From NCBI GenBank assembly GCA_034189035.1, contig JAXHVA010000022.1, forward strand, positions 1-50,580: a stretch of DNA of 50,580 nt, read 5' to 3'. The stretch is from JAUXFK01 sp034189035 (GTDB lineage Bacteria > Desulfobacterota > UBA8473). The notes below the pieces were generated by a model that saw nothing but the letters and a program-made list of their open reading frames with translations, was not told the origin of the DNA and ran no database searches. How positions within the stretch are numbered: position 1 is the stretch's first letter; each line of letters begins with the position of its first letter. This document shows positions 1-8,998 of this stretch, piece by piece. The position numbers and the translations under genes are program-made.

Positions 1-149
1 ATCCTTCGCGTATTTAATAATATGGCCGTAGATAGCGGCAGAGTTATATTATGATCTTTATTCAAGTAAAAGGCAATTCTGACAGAAACATATCCGGTCT
101 TCTCCCATAGAGCCTTTATGAGTTTTATCTTAGAGATTCTACTAGTCAT
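1..149 (-). CDS. Partial ORF running off the window edge, unknown
   Basis: On the minus strand an ATG whose first base is at 149 opens a reading frame of 49 codons with no stop before the window edge. A stop codon lies in frame a few codons upstream, so this ATG would be the start. The predicted N-terminus begins MTSRISKIKLIKALWEK and is rich in Lys and Ile. I do not recognise a family. There is no clear Shine-Dalgarno sequence, so it may be chance or the remnant of a gene. Confidence 0.25.
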   Translation of the reverse strand, partial: MTSRISKIKLIKALWEKTGYVSVRIAFYLNKDHNITLPLSTAILLNTRR

Positions 150-227
150 ATGTAAAAAGAACGACTACAGCCCAATATCTGTTTGAAAAATAAGTATATA
201 CCTTTTTGCCGGAACCTCGCCTTTCTT

Positions 228-280
228 TAATTGTGGGAATGTGGGTAACTCTTATAGAGTTACCCACATTCCCACAATTA
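228..280. repeat. Perfect 25-bp inverted repeat with 3-nt loop
   Basis: Bases 228-252 and 256-280 are exact reverse complements separated by TAT. The arm begins TAATTGTGGGAATG and ends GTAACTCT. As RNA it would form an uninterrupted 25-bp hairpin. No T-run follows directly, so it is not a textbook Rho-independent terminator. It could be a terminator of another type, a small mobile-element relic or a cruciform-forming site. Confidence 0.8.
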
Positions 281-482
281 TTTCTACTTTATAAATATCA
301 ATTCAAGACCTAGCGGTGAATTGTATTTGGTCATTACAAAAACACACTCTTTTTTTCTTGCCATTTTTATGTATTTTATTATATAAATATAAAATTATTT
401 AATAATTGGCATATCTTTGTAAAGTCGAGTAATTTAAAGACTTTAGCCGTATAATAACATGGGTTTTTATTGAGTCCACAAA

Positions 483-498
483 TGGTTTGATAATTGCA
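483..498 (+). promoter_or_regulatory. Sigma-54 (-24/-12) promoter of the CBS/transporter operon
   Basis: TGGTTTGATAATTGCA has the invariant GG (484-485) and GC (496-497) exactly 10 bases apart, with a good TTGCA -12 element. It lies about 85 bases before the CBS gene at 585. The -24 element departs from TGGCAC after TGG. It would need an AAA+ activator, and two are encoded in this window. Confidence 0.6.
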
Positions 499-584
499 TT
501 TACTGGGTAAATGCAGGGGCATTAAATATCCATTTGTGGATGGAAATAAATTAAAATTAATTTTCAACTCAGGAGAAAAATCCA

Positions 585-1139
585 ATGAAAAAAATAAAAG
601 TGAAAGATCTATTGGTACATTTAGAAGAGTATGCAACAGTGAATGAAAATTCTTCACTGTCCGAGGCTATTGAGGCTTTGGAAAAGGCACAGCAGGAGTT
701 TGATGCTTCCCATTATACCCATCGTGCCATCCTTGTATACGATGATAACAAAACAATTGTGGGAAAATTGAGCCAGTGGGATGTGATAAAAGGCCTTGAA
801 CCCAAATATGAAACCTTTGGAGACATTAGATCTGTTTCTCTTTCAGGCCTCAGCACTGAATTCATCAGCTCGATGATAGAGAAACGCAGCTTATGGCAGG
901 ATAATCTGGATGATATTTGCAATAGAGTCGCCAACAGAAAGGTTAAAGAGGTGATGTATAGACCTACTGAGGGTGAAAAGATTGATGAGAATGCAACACT
1001 TGGCGACGCATTGCATAGCCTCATTATTGGTCACCATCAATCCCTTCTTGTAACCAGGGAAAATACAATTGTCGGCATATTACGTCTTGTAGATGTATTC
1101 AAACTGATTTGCGAAAGGATCAAGTCTTGTAGGATTTGA
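585..1139 (+). CDS. CBS-domain pair protein
   Basis: A soluble 184-residue protein with two CBS motifs. The first covers about residues 4-75 (core around VYDDNKTIVGKLSQWDVI) and the second about 118-180, starting at VKEVM and including GILRLVDVFKL. About 45 residues rich in charged and aromatic side chains separate them. CBS pairs usually bind adenosine nucleotides and report energy state to a partner. The start has AGGAG upstream. The gene ends 15 bases before an SLC13-type transporter, so the likely role is to control that transporter; this is inference. The same spaced CBS arrangement recurs fused to a receiver at 27844. Confidence 0.85.
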   Translation: MKKIKVKDLLVHLEEYATVNENSSLSEAIEALEKAQQEFDASHYTHRAILVYDDNKTIVGKLSQWDVIKGLEPKYETFGDIRSVSLSGLSTEFISSMIEKRSLWQDNLDDICNRVANRKVKEVMYRPTEGEKIDENATLGDALHSLIIGHHQSLLVTRENTIVGILRLVDVFKLICERIKSCRI

Positions 1140-1154
1140 GAAAGGGGAAATTAT

Positions 1155-2759
1155 ATGGAGCACATAGATCATGATGTACATGGAAGTGAATCTCAATCGA
1201 ATAAATTGCTGTGGATAATCACCGGAGCTGCTATCTTTACTATTATTGCTTTTGCACTACCTATTCCTCAAAGCATGATAGAGTTGGTCGAAAAACAAGG
1301 ATTTGGACAAAAGATGATCGAATGGCATGTGGCCAGTGACATGGCAAATGCAGCGTGGAAGATGAAACTAGTTTTAGCGATGATCCCAATGGCTATTATC
1401 TATTTTGCTACTGAAGCGCTCCCCATAGGTCTTGTGGGGATACTCATGCCTATATTCGCATATTTTTTCAGGCTATTGCCCACCAAAGACATAGGGAAGT
1501 CATTTGCAGGTGATGCCCCTCTTTTTTTATTGGGTGTACTCGCCATGGGTGTCACTGTAATTGATGTAGGATTACATAAAAGACTAGCTACATGGATTCT
1601 GGGGTGGACTAAGGGGTTCGTTCTGCCTATTGTAGTTCTATGTGTGTCAATGTCAGTAATCGGAGCTTTTATTTCTGCTCATGCTATGGCTGCGTTTATG
1701 GCTCCTGTTATGGCGGCGGTCTATATGGGGGCTGTGGCTGTCAACAGCAGAAATGGCAAGATTGAACACGATCCCGATCTTGCCAAGCTTCTCTTGCTTG
1801 CGCTTTGTTTTGCTCTAAACGTTGGCGGTGTAGGTTCGCCGGCAGCCGGAGGTCGTAATGTGATCATGATGGGATTCTGGTCAGAATACGAAGTCCCAAT
1901 GAGTTTTGGCAGGTGGATGTTATATGGCCTCCCTCTTTCTCCTGTATTAGGATTGGCTGTGGCAGGGTATATGATGATTATTTTCAGAAGGGTCAAAACA
2001 AAGGATCTCACCCCGGGGCTTGCTGCAATAAAAGAAGAGACAAGAAGAATGGGGCCTATGAGTTATGCTGAAAAGGTGACCTTTGCTATGATGCTCTTAA
2101 TACTTGTCCTATGGATATTTGGGGGGCACGGTCTCGGTCTCGGTGGACCTGCTTTACTGGCCCTTCTTATCCCTGTTCTTTTCAAGGTCTCAGATTGGAG
2201 AAAGATATTGGGGGGGATATCTTGGGATGCATGGTTCATGTACTGCGGAGCCCTTACCCTGGGTACCCTCTTAAAGGAATCAGGAGCAGCCTTATGGTTG
2301 GCGGAGATTTTCTTAGATAATCTGACGAAATTTGGCCTTGGAAGCGGCCTGGGGTTGTGGGTAGGAATGAGTTTTTTCTCTGGACTGATAACAAACTTTA
2401 TGTCAGATGCAGGTACTACTGCGTTACTTGGGCCTATAGCAATCCCAATGGGTGTTATGACTGGTGTAGCAGGAGAGCCATGGGCAGTTGGTCTGGCTAC
2501 TGCTTTTGCTACATCCTTTGCCCATTTCTTGATCGTGGGTACACCCAACAATGCCATAGTTTATGGACTCGGTGTCTATCCTGATACGGGTCAGAGGATA
2601 ATCAATCCATTTGATTTTGTCAAATACGGATTTGCCCTATGGTTCATCTCACTGGCGATTACATGGGTGCTGGGTTTTATGATCATTTACAATTTTGTGG
2701 GATTTCCAGAAGGGATTACAGAAACAGCAAAGGCTGTACTTGCAGCCAGTTCAAATTAA
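1155..2759 (+). CDS. SLC13/DASS-type anion:cation symporter (copy 1)
   Basis: A polytopic membrane protein of 534 residues with about 11-12 hydrophobic segments. TM1 is at about residues 18-37, followed by a roughly 40-residue hydrophilic stretch. The re-entrant motifs of the divalent anion/Na+ symporter family are recognisable. The first is a glycine-rich GSPAAGGRN segment near 230, where family members have an SNT motif. The second is TNFMSDAGTTALLGP near 415, and GTPNNAIVYG lies near 460. The family moves dicarboxylates, sulfate and similar anions; the substrate here cannot be read from the sequence. It sits between a CBS protein and a Cache kinase and has AAAGGGGA as its ribosome binding site. 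It is one of four paralogues in the window. Confidence 0.88.
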   Translation: MEHIDHDVHGSESQSNKLLWIITGAAIFTIIAFALPIPQSMIELVEKQGFGQKMIEWHVASDMANAAWKMKLVLAMIPMAIIYFATEALPIGLVGILMPIFAYFFRLLPTKDIGKSFAGDAPLFLLGVLAMGVTVIDVGLHKRLATWILGWTKGFVLPIVVLCVSMSVIGAFISAHAMAAFMAPVMAAVYMGAVAVNSRNGKIEHDPDLAKLLLLALCFALNVGGVGSPAAGGRNVIMMGFWSEYEVPMSFGRWMLYGLPLSPVLGLAVAGYMMIIFRRVKTKDLTPGLAAIKEETRRMGPMSYAEKVTFAMMLLILVLWIFGGHGLGLGGPALLALLIPVLFKVSDWRKILGGISWDAWFMYCGALTLGTLLKESGAALWLAEIFLDNLTKFGLGSGLGLWVGMSFFSGLITNFMSDAGTTALLGPIAIPMGVMTGVAGEPWAVGLATAFATSFAHFLIVGTPNNAIVYGLGVYPDTGQRIINPFDFVKYGFALWFISLAITWVLGFMIIYNFVGFPEGITETAKAVLAASSN

Positions 2760-2833
2760 GTGACCGTTTATTAAAACATAAGAGAAGATCCTTGAAAACA
2801 TCCATGAACTTCTCCTATGGGTAGACTTATAAA

Positions 2834-4531
2834 ATGAATGTTGACCCTGATAAGAATCGTTATTATTACCGCTCCTTGATGAGGAATATCGTGATACTAA
2901 TGATTACAATCTCAATTATACCCCTTATTTTGGTAGGCGGAGTAACTCTTTATTACTACAGTCGGTCCATAAAGGCCAATGTTATGGCTTACATGGAAGT
3001 CATTGTGACCGAGCATAAGGTCCATATAAATACTTTTCTAAATGAAAAACTGGCCAATATCCAAACCTTGGCAGACACTTTCACTGCTCAACAACTCCTC
3101 GATGACTCCTTTTTGCGGATAAAACTGAATATATTGAGAGAAAGATATGAGGATTTTGTCGACTTGGGTATCGTAGACAGTGCCGGTTATCAGCGCGCCT
3201 ATGCTGGCCCTTTCAGACTTGAAGATGCCAGGTATTCGGATGCGGACTGGTTCAAAAGAGCAATGGGGGAGAATTATTTTATCAGTGACGTCTTCCTTGG
3301 GCTCCGTGGGTTGCCTCATTTCATCATTGCATTAAAGAAGAGGGATCCCCAGGGGAACATATGGATCATAAGATCTACTATAGATATCGAAAGATTCACA
3401 TCGTTGGTTGAGAATATAACGATAGGTAAAACAGGCCATGCCTTTATATTGAATCGCAATGGAGAATTTCAAACAGAGCCAAGATTTGGGAAAAGCAGGG
3501 GGGTTTCCCTTGCCGATTTCTATCAGAAAGAAGGGGCAGAAAAGACTGGGGTCTCGATTATCGAGAGGAAGCAGGATGATGGCAATAAGATTGTCTATGC
3601 TATCTCGGCCCTCAAGAATGGTGAATGGGTACTGGTGTGCCAGCAGGACTCCTTTGATGCATTTTCATCACTCCATCACGTGAGACGGTTGGTTATTACT
3701 ATAGCATTTATTAGCCTATTATCAGTCTTAGTAGTTAGTTTTTTCCTCGCCAGGGCCATGGTAGGTCGCGTAAAGATGGCCGATGAAGAGAGGATCAAAA
3801 TGGGTGAGCAAGTTATAGAGGCCGGGAAGCTTGCGTCCATAGGAGAACTTGCAGCAGGTATAGCCCATGAGGTGAATAACCCTGTAGCCATAATGGTGGA
3901 AGAGGCGGGTTGGATTGGAGACCTGCTTGAAGAAGAGGAGTTCCAACACATCGACAATCTTAAAGAACTCCAGCGAGCCTTAGCACAGATAAAGGCACAG
4001 GGAATAAGATGCAAACAGATCACCCATAAGCTATTAAGCTTTGCTCGAAAAACTCATTCACAATTAACAGATCTCAGATTAAACGAGTTGATTGAGGAGG
4101 TAGTTGGGCTTTCACAAAGAACGGCAAGATACAGTAATGTAAAGATTGAAACTGAACTTGATCAACATATTCCACTTATAAAAGCATCACCATCAGAGAT
4201 TCAGCAAGTTCTTTTGAATCTGATCAATAATGCAATAGATGCGGTTGGTAAAGATGGCGGAACTATTAAGTTGGGTACCCATATGGATAATAGTAATGTT
4301 GTAATCGAAGTCTCTGATTCAGGATGTGGGATTCCTGAAGCCCATATTCAGAGGATATTTGATCCATTTTTTACTACAAAGCCTGTAGGAAAGGGGACAG
4401 GTCTTGGCCTGTCCATATGCTATGGAATAATTGACAGATTGGGAGGGACGATCACCGTCAAGAGTGCACCAGGAAAGGGCACATCTTTTACTGTTCGTTT
4501 CCCAATCAACCCTTTTGAGAAAAAGGCATAA
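2834..4531 (+). CDS. Cache-domain sensor histidine kinase (copy 1)
   Basis: Residues 18-40 form TM1, about 45-285 an extracytoplasmic double-Cache sensor, and about 286-310 TM2. A short coiled coil and a HisKA/HATPase_c core follow. The H-box is GIAHEVNNP with His345, the N-box NLINNAIDA, and the G-boxes DSGCGIPE and GKGTGLGLS. There is no clear HAMP domain. The sensor carries a signature shared with the kinases at 11081, 17958 and 22738 (a DLG strand, GP turn, WF, then SDV.LG.R..PHF.IA), so the four probably sense related ligands. It follows transporter 1 and precedes two receivers, its likely partners. No good Shine-Dalgarno sequence precedes the ATG. Confidence 0.9.
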   Translation: MNVDPDKNRYYYRSLMRNIVILMITISIIPLILVGGVTLYYYSRSIKANVMAYMEVIVTEHKVHINTFLNEKLANIQTLADTFTAQQLLDDSFLRIKLNILRERYEDFVDLGIVDSAGYQRAYAGPFRLEDARYSDADWFKRAMGENYFISDVFLGLRGLPHFIIALKKRDPQGNIWIIRSTIDIERFTSLVENITIGKTGHAFILNRNGEFQTEPRFGKSRGVSLADFYQKEGAEKTGVSIIERKQDDGNKIVYAISALKNGEWVLVCQQDSFDAFSSLHHVRRLVITIAFISLLSVLVVSFFLARAMVGRVKMADEERIKMGEQVIEAGKLASIGELAAGIAHEVNNPVAIMVEEAGWIGDLLEEEEFQHIDNLKELQRALAQIKAQGIRCKQITHKLLSFARKTHSQLTDLRLNELIEEVVGLSQRTARYSNVKIETELDQHIPLIKASPSEIQQVLLNLINNAIDAVGKDGGTIKLGTHMDNSNVVIEVSDSGCGIPEAHIQRIFDPFFTTKPVGKGTGLGLSICYGIIDRLGGTITVKSAPGKGTSFTVRFPINPFEKKA

Positions 4532-4586
4532 AGTAAATAAAAAAAAGTTTCATATATAATCGATCATGAAAAAGGAGGACTGTCCA

Positions 4587-5018
4587 ATGACGATGGCAAA
4601 TGTGATGTTGGTTGATGATGAAGAACCCTTTGTGGAAGCGATGACCAAACGGCTCTCTAAAAAAGGACTAAATGTAATTAGTGCCTTCAGCGGTCATGAG
4701 GCACTGAATAAACTCGAATTAAACAGGATGATCGATGTTATTATCCTCGATGTGAAGATGCCGGGTATGGATGGTATAGAAGCATTACAAGAGATAAAAT
4801 CCAAATACCCTCTTGTTGAGGTTATCATGCTTACAGCTCATGCCACTGTTGAATCTGCCATTGATGGAATGAAACTGGGTGCGTTTGACTATCTTATGAA
4901 ACCATGTGAGATGGAACAACTCTTGTCTAAGATTGAAGAGGCAAAGGATAAAAAGAGCAAACATGAAGAAAAGATTAGAGAGGCCAAGGTAAAGGAACTC
5001 TCATCAAAATTCGACTAG
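4587..5018 (+). CDS. Single-domain response regulator
   Basis: A 143-residue receiver with acidic pair Asp10/Asp11, phosphoacceptor Asp55 in LDVKMPGMDG, a Thr in MLTAH and the KP motif in YLMKPCEM. A charged helical tail follows but there is no DNA-binding or output domain. I start it at the ATG at 4587 because AAGGAGG lies eight bases upstream; an in-frame ATG at 4566 would place that site inside the gene. It lies immediately downstream of the Cache kinase and should be its phosphorylation partner. Without an output domain it probably acts by protein contact or as a phosphorelay intermediate. Confidence 0.88.
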   Translation: MTMANVMLVDDEEPFVEAMTKRLSKKGLNVISAFSGHEALNKLELNRMIDVIILDVKMPGMDGIEALQEIKSKYPLVEVIMLTAHATVESAIDGMKLGAFDYLMKPCEMEQLLSKIEEAKDKKSKHEEKIREAKVKELSSKFD

Positions 5019-5030
5019 TGAGTCATAAAG

Positions 5031-5435
5031 ATGACAGGGACAGAAACAGATCAAAAGGGGCGGATCAATGTCCTTCTAGTGGATGATGAAGAGGGCTATG
5101 TCAATGTCCTGTCTAAGAGGTTATCGAAGCGGAATATCAATGTAGCCCCTTTCTTGAGAGCCTCAGATGCTATTCAAGCTCTCAGGAAAAAAGACTTTGA
5201 TGTAGCTATTCTGGACTTGAAGATGGAAGACATGGATGGCCTCGAGGCGCTTAAAATCTTCAAAAGACTCTATCCGCCTATGGAGGTAATCATGCTCACT
5301 GGCCATGGTTCGCAAAAAGCAGCTAATGAAGGTTTAAAACTGGGGGCTTATGATTACCTTACAAAACCATGCGACCTCAATGAATTATTGGCTAAGGTTA
5401 AGGCTGCATATCTTAAAAAGTCTTCTTCGGATTGA
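5031..5435 (+). CDS. Single-domain response regulator
   Basis: A 134-residue receiver with Asp18/Asp19, phosphoacceptor Asp62, Thr in MLTGHG and Lys in YLTKPCDL. The usual KMPGMDG loop reads KMEDMDG, so the conserved Pro-Gly is lost next to the active Asp. It starts 12 bases after the preceding receiver, giving a kinase-receiver-receiver arrangement. The C-terminus ends within a few helical turns of the receiver and there is no output domain. Confidence 0.87.
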   Translation: MTGTETDQKGRINVLLVDDEEGYVNVLSKRLSKRNINVAPFLRASDAIQALRKKDFDVAILDLKMEDMDGLEALKIFKRLYPPMEVIMLTGHGSQKAANEGLKLGAYDYLTKPCDLNELLAKVKAAYLKKSSSD

Positions 5436-5534
5436 CAACAGCATATGTTTTGTCTTCTTTCTATGATGATGCAATGAGCGGCCACTCCTTTGTTTCTATG
5501 TTTAATATAAAACAGAAAGACCTGGATAATCCGA

Positions 5535-8132
5535 TCATTGAGGGCAGACTATGCTTTGAAGGTCTCTATCAATCTTCGATTTATAATAGTTGACTGAAGC
5601 ATTGTTAGACATGATCATATCGATCTGTCTGGTATGAAGGGTTAAGTAACCCAGGATTTCAAGATGTTTATACATGTAGTCCTTTTCATATCCCTCTAAC
5701 CGAGCTATCAGGTTATCTTCATTTACCTCTACTGTGAAATCATACTCCTCCAAAATTTCCTTTATCAGCATAATCCTTTTCAGTTTTCTGTGATAATCTG
5801 CTGCACCGCCTTTGAACTGAAAACTGATATAATTTTCGCCTGCCCTGTCACTCACAAGTGCCTCCAGAATAGAAAAATGGTACCCGAGTCTTGAATTCAG
5901 ACTGCAATAATCTTTCGATATCATGAAGTAATTTCTATCCGCAAACTCCGAACGTGCACCAGGTGTTAATGACCTGTTTACAGTTGATTGGAACATGACT
6001 GAGATCAAACCCTTGCCGTCGATTGCCGGTGGTCCATCCCAGGGGATTGCAGTAAACCCTTTCCAGAAGGCCAGCATGGGGGCGGAGACAATGTTTTCCA
6101 GCTTAACATACTTTCCCCTCACCTCTTTTTTGAATCCGTCATCAAGGTTCAATATCCACCATTGCATTGGCACTTTATAGTAAAGTTGTTTGCTGGACCT
6201 TTCCGAAAAATTGTGTTCCCTTCCAAAATTGAACATCTCCTGTACTGCTTTTTCATGAACAAAACGGGTAATATCATGGTAAGTCTTACAGTTTTCAGGG
6301 GTAAAGTCTAAAGAGTCCGGATCTAAAAGGTTCAAAGGGGTAATAAGCCTGCCAACTTGTTTCAGGGTTTCATAAACAGGACTTCCTTCCATGAGTGTCT
6401 TTTTTGAAGCCGAACCGATTAGCAGATACTCGGCCTTGCCTTTATAGATCACACGGTTATTTGCATCTACCGTTACCAAATCTCCATTTTGTATCTTTCC
6501 CATGGCAGAATCAACTCCGAACAGCGCGGGAATTCCAAATTCCCTTGCAACATTTGCAAGATGCCCTGCAAAACTTCCCTGTTCAGTAATTACAGCAACA
6601 GCACGGTTTAAGAGGGAGGCCCATCTGGGAAGTGACTGTCGAGTGACAAGCACTGCTCCTTTCGGAAACTGAAGGACATCTATGTCTCTGTTCACTGTAT
6701 ACACAGTTCCGCAGGCTGCACCTGGACTTGCAGTTACCCCTCCCCTTGCGATAGTCGTAACTTTACTAGGTTTTAAAGTGTCTTTACAAACTTTTTTTTC
6801 TATATCTCTTTGTTGCAACGTACGACATTGCAGGATATAAATTGTATCATCGCTATCGATAGCCCATTCAATATCCTGGGGGGATGCATATAAATCTTCG
6901 ATTTTAACTGCAAGTTCTGCAAGAGCGAAAATCTGGTCCTGTTCTATAGCCGGTAAATTCCTAACATCCCCGGCCAGATCCATTCGACAGACCCCTTCAT
7001 GAGGAAAACATACATACTTTCTTTCCTTGACTCTTACATCATTTTGAATAATCGCCATTGGATTTTCCCTCGATACAACAAAGAGGTCACACGCAACACT
7101 CCCGTCAACCACTGACTTTGGTAATCCCCACGCAGCATTTATAAAGATCGAATCATCAGTCGTATCAAAGGGATTACGTGAATAGGTAACGCCACCTGCA
7201 ACAGGATCGACCATCACCAAGCATCCCACACACATGGGGATATCTTCATCCTTGAACCCCTTGCTCAATCTGTACGATATAGCCTGGAGGCTGTATTTAC
7301 TCGCAATAACCTCCTTATACGCATGAGTAATATTCTCTTTGCTTACGTTTAATACAGAGCGATACTGCCCTGCAAAGGTGCTCCCTGCCTCGTCTTCACC
7401 AACGGCGCTGCTTCGCAAAGCCATAGTTATCTCATTTCCTGTCTCTTGCTCAATCTTCTTCCATGCCTCCATGATGGCGTCTGCAAGGTCTCCTGGCACC
7501 GTAGACCTCATAATATGCTGCTGAATCTCAGAACTCAGGGTGTAAAGCCTTTCTATTTGGTCTACATCGGCCGACTGAAAACGTCTGTTTATCTCCGCCT
7601 GCAAGTCATTGTACTCGATGAATCTTTCATAAGCATACGATGTTATCGAAAAACCAGCAGGTATCTTTAAAAACAACCTTTTTTTTATCTCGCCAAGGTT
7701 CGCCATCTTACTTCCCACAAGATCGGCCATCTCCTTATTGATCGCTTTCAAGGGAATAATCAGCCGGTCATCTTTTATCACCCTTGTTTGAGTAAGCAAC
7801 TGCTCTATACGCTGCTGAATATCATTAAACCTTTCATATAATTTTTTGTACTTTCCTGGTGCAAGGCCGTTTATTTTACTAATCATACGAAATACATTGA
7901 CGGAAATCGAGGTACAATTGGATCTAATAAAGGACATACCAAAAGGCCTGGATTCGCTCAGTGCCTTCTCAATGTCCGCCATTATCTCAAGAGACTTGCT
8001 ATTGGCGCTCAAGAGGAGCTTAAAGCCATGATATCGTTCTTTAAATTCTACACGGAGCTGCTCGACATTAATGGTTTCCTCTTTTTTTTTCTTGATGAAA
8101 AGCTTATTAAAAATATCAGGAATTATGCCCAT
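5535..8132 (-). CDS. PEP synthase/PPDK-like phosphotransferase with atypical C-terminus
   Basis: An 865-residue protein. About 150 mostly helical residues precede an ATP-grasp domain of the pyruvate-phosphate dikinase type (about 150-455). Visible motifs there are MANLGEI, ALRSSAVGEDEAGSTFAGQ, YSRNPFD and DIEWAID..IYILQCR. A swivelling phosphohistidine domain follows with His524 in GSFAGHLANVAREFG. The last roughly 300 residues do not show the PEP/pyruvate TIM-barrel signatures I would expect, such as the GARTE and GNxF-type motifs. The layout therefore resembles antibiotic-phosphorylating or other atypical dikinases as much as true PEP synthase. It is transcribed toward the receiver at 5435 and is probably monocistronic. 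The substrate is unknown. Confidence 0.8.
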   Translation of the reverse strand: MGIIPDIFNKLFIKKKKEETINVEQLRVEFKERYHGFKLLLSANSKSLEIMADIEKALSESRPFGMSFIRSNCTSISVNVFRMISKINGLAPGKYKKLYERFNDIQQRIEQLLTQTRVIKDDRLIIPLKAINKEMADLVGSKMANLGEIKKRLFLKIPAGFSITSYAYERFIEYNDLQAEINRRFQSADVDQIERLYTLSSEIQQHIMRSTVPGDLADAIMEAWKKIEQETGNEITMALRSSAVGEDEAGSTFAGQYRSVLNVSKENITHAYKEVIASKYSLQAISYRLSKGFKDEDIPMCVGCLVMVDPVAGGVTYSRNPFDTTDDSIFINAAWGLPKSVVDGSVACDLFVVSRENPMAIIQNDVRVKERKYVCFPHEGVCRMDLAGDVRNLPAIEQDQIFALAELAVKIEDLYASPQDIEWAIDSDDTIYILQCRTLQQRDIEKKVCKDTLKPSKVTTIARGGVTASPGAACGTVYTVNRDIDVLQFPKGAVLVTRQSLPRWASLLNRAVAVITEQGSFAGHLANVAREFGIPALFGVDSAMGKIQNGDLVTVDANNRVIYKGKAEYLLIGSASKKTLMEGSPVYETLKQVGRLITPLNLLDPDSLDFTPENCKTYHDITRFVHEKAVQEMFNFGREHNFSERSSKQLYYKVPMQWWILNLDDGFKKEVRGKYVKLENIVSAPMLAFWKGFTAIPWDGPPAIDGKGLISVMFQSTVNRSLTPGARSEFADRNYFMISKDYCSLNSRLGYHFSILEALVSDRAGENYISFQFKGGAADYHRKLKRIMLIKEILEEYDFTVEVNEDNLIARLEGYEKDYMYKHLEILGYLTLHTRQIDMIMSNNASVNYYKSKIDRDLQSIVCPQ

Positions 8133-8188
8133 AACTCATCATTTTTTTTAATAAAGACCTAATCATTAGAAACGGATACGCTAAAATC

Positions 8189-8233
8189 AAAAAAGGCTAC
8201 AGGCAAGATATTAAATTTCGATTGCCTACAGCC
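8189..8233 (-). terminator. Likely Rho-independent terminator of the minus-strand receiver/TauE operon
   Basis: The inverted arms GGCTACAGGCAA (8195-8206) and TTGCCTACAGCC (8222-8233) pair except at two central bases. On the minus strand they are followed by six T residues (A-run at 8189-8194). It lies about 75 bases past the stop of the gene ending at 8309 and before the PEP-synthase-like gene. Confidence 0.65.
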
Positions 8234-8308
8234 TCTTTTCCGAAGATCAATCAGCGAATAACGCTCAATCAAGCAGAATGCTGGATTCTTAAATAATAAC
8301 CCGATTCA

Positions 8309-8995
8309 TTAATGTTCAAGCTGCAAGCCCCACCCCTCGAATAAGAACATAATGGCGAAACCATACCATAATGTGTAGATTACATAGAACACAAGGGAAA
8401 AGATAACAAGACCAAACCTTTCCGATATCCTTTGAGGCTCGATTTCATAATAGTTGTAAGAGGTTTCAACAGCCTTTTTTTTCACTAATTCAATGATATG
8501 AGCCTCTTTAAACTTCTTTTGCTTCTTTAATTCCTTATCCATTAATTTAAACGAGTTCCACCAGTTATAAAGAACCTGCTTTTCATCGTAGCCGTACTTG
8601 TCTACAACTGCCCTGCCGTTATTTGCATACATCATGTCTGCATCGATAAGGCAATTTTCGAGTACTATGCCCAAGTCACAGGTAATTTTTAAAAAAGATT
8701 CAGATACGTCTACTATTCCACCGCTTTTCGTAAAAAGAAGCGCTATTTGTCTGGCCTGGGCTTCATTTGTCATAGGGAGTGTAAGGCTTACCGAGTTGCT
8801 TTTATATTTTTCCGTTTCTTCTTTTACTTTAGGAATATAATATGCTGATCCCTTTGATATGGAGTTATAGAGAGCATCTAGGTACTCAAGACCGTTTTCT
8901 CCTTTGAAGATAGGCATAAACATAAATATAAGAATTATAAAAAATGCGACTAACAATCCAAGGCCTTTATAGAATTCATTCTTTTCCGTGATCAT
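8309..8995 (-). CDS. Membrane protein of unknown function, linked to TauE-type exporter
   Basis: A 228-residue protein with one hydrophobic segment near the N-terminus (about 10-30) and another near the C-terminus (about 195-222). They flank a roughly 160-residue soluble region with a conserved-looking core around LTLPMTNEAQARQIALL and a Lys-rich helix. I do not recognise a family. It starts three bases after the exporter stop codon, and AAAGGAGG at the exporter's 3' end is its ribosome binding site, so the two are translationally coupled. A role as an accessory subunit of the exporter is inference. Confidence 0.75.
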   Translation of the reverse strand: MITEKNEFYKGLGLLVAFFIILIFMFMPIFKGENGLEYLDALYNSISKGSAYYIPKVKEETEKYKSNSVSLTLPMTNEAQARQIALLFTKSGGIVDVSESFLKITCDLGIVLENCLIDADMMYANNGRAVVDKYGYDEKQVLYNWWNSFKLMDKELKKQKKFKEAHIIELVKKKAVETSYNYYEIEPQRISERFGLVIFSLVFYVIYTLWYGFAIMFLFEGWGLQLEH

Positions 8996-8998
8996 TAT

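Noticed and set aside
379..657. Minus-strand ORF of 92 codons
   Set aside because: It overlaps the sigma-54 promoter and the 5' end of the well-supported CBS gene, has low-complexity composition and resembles no family.
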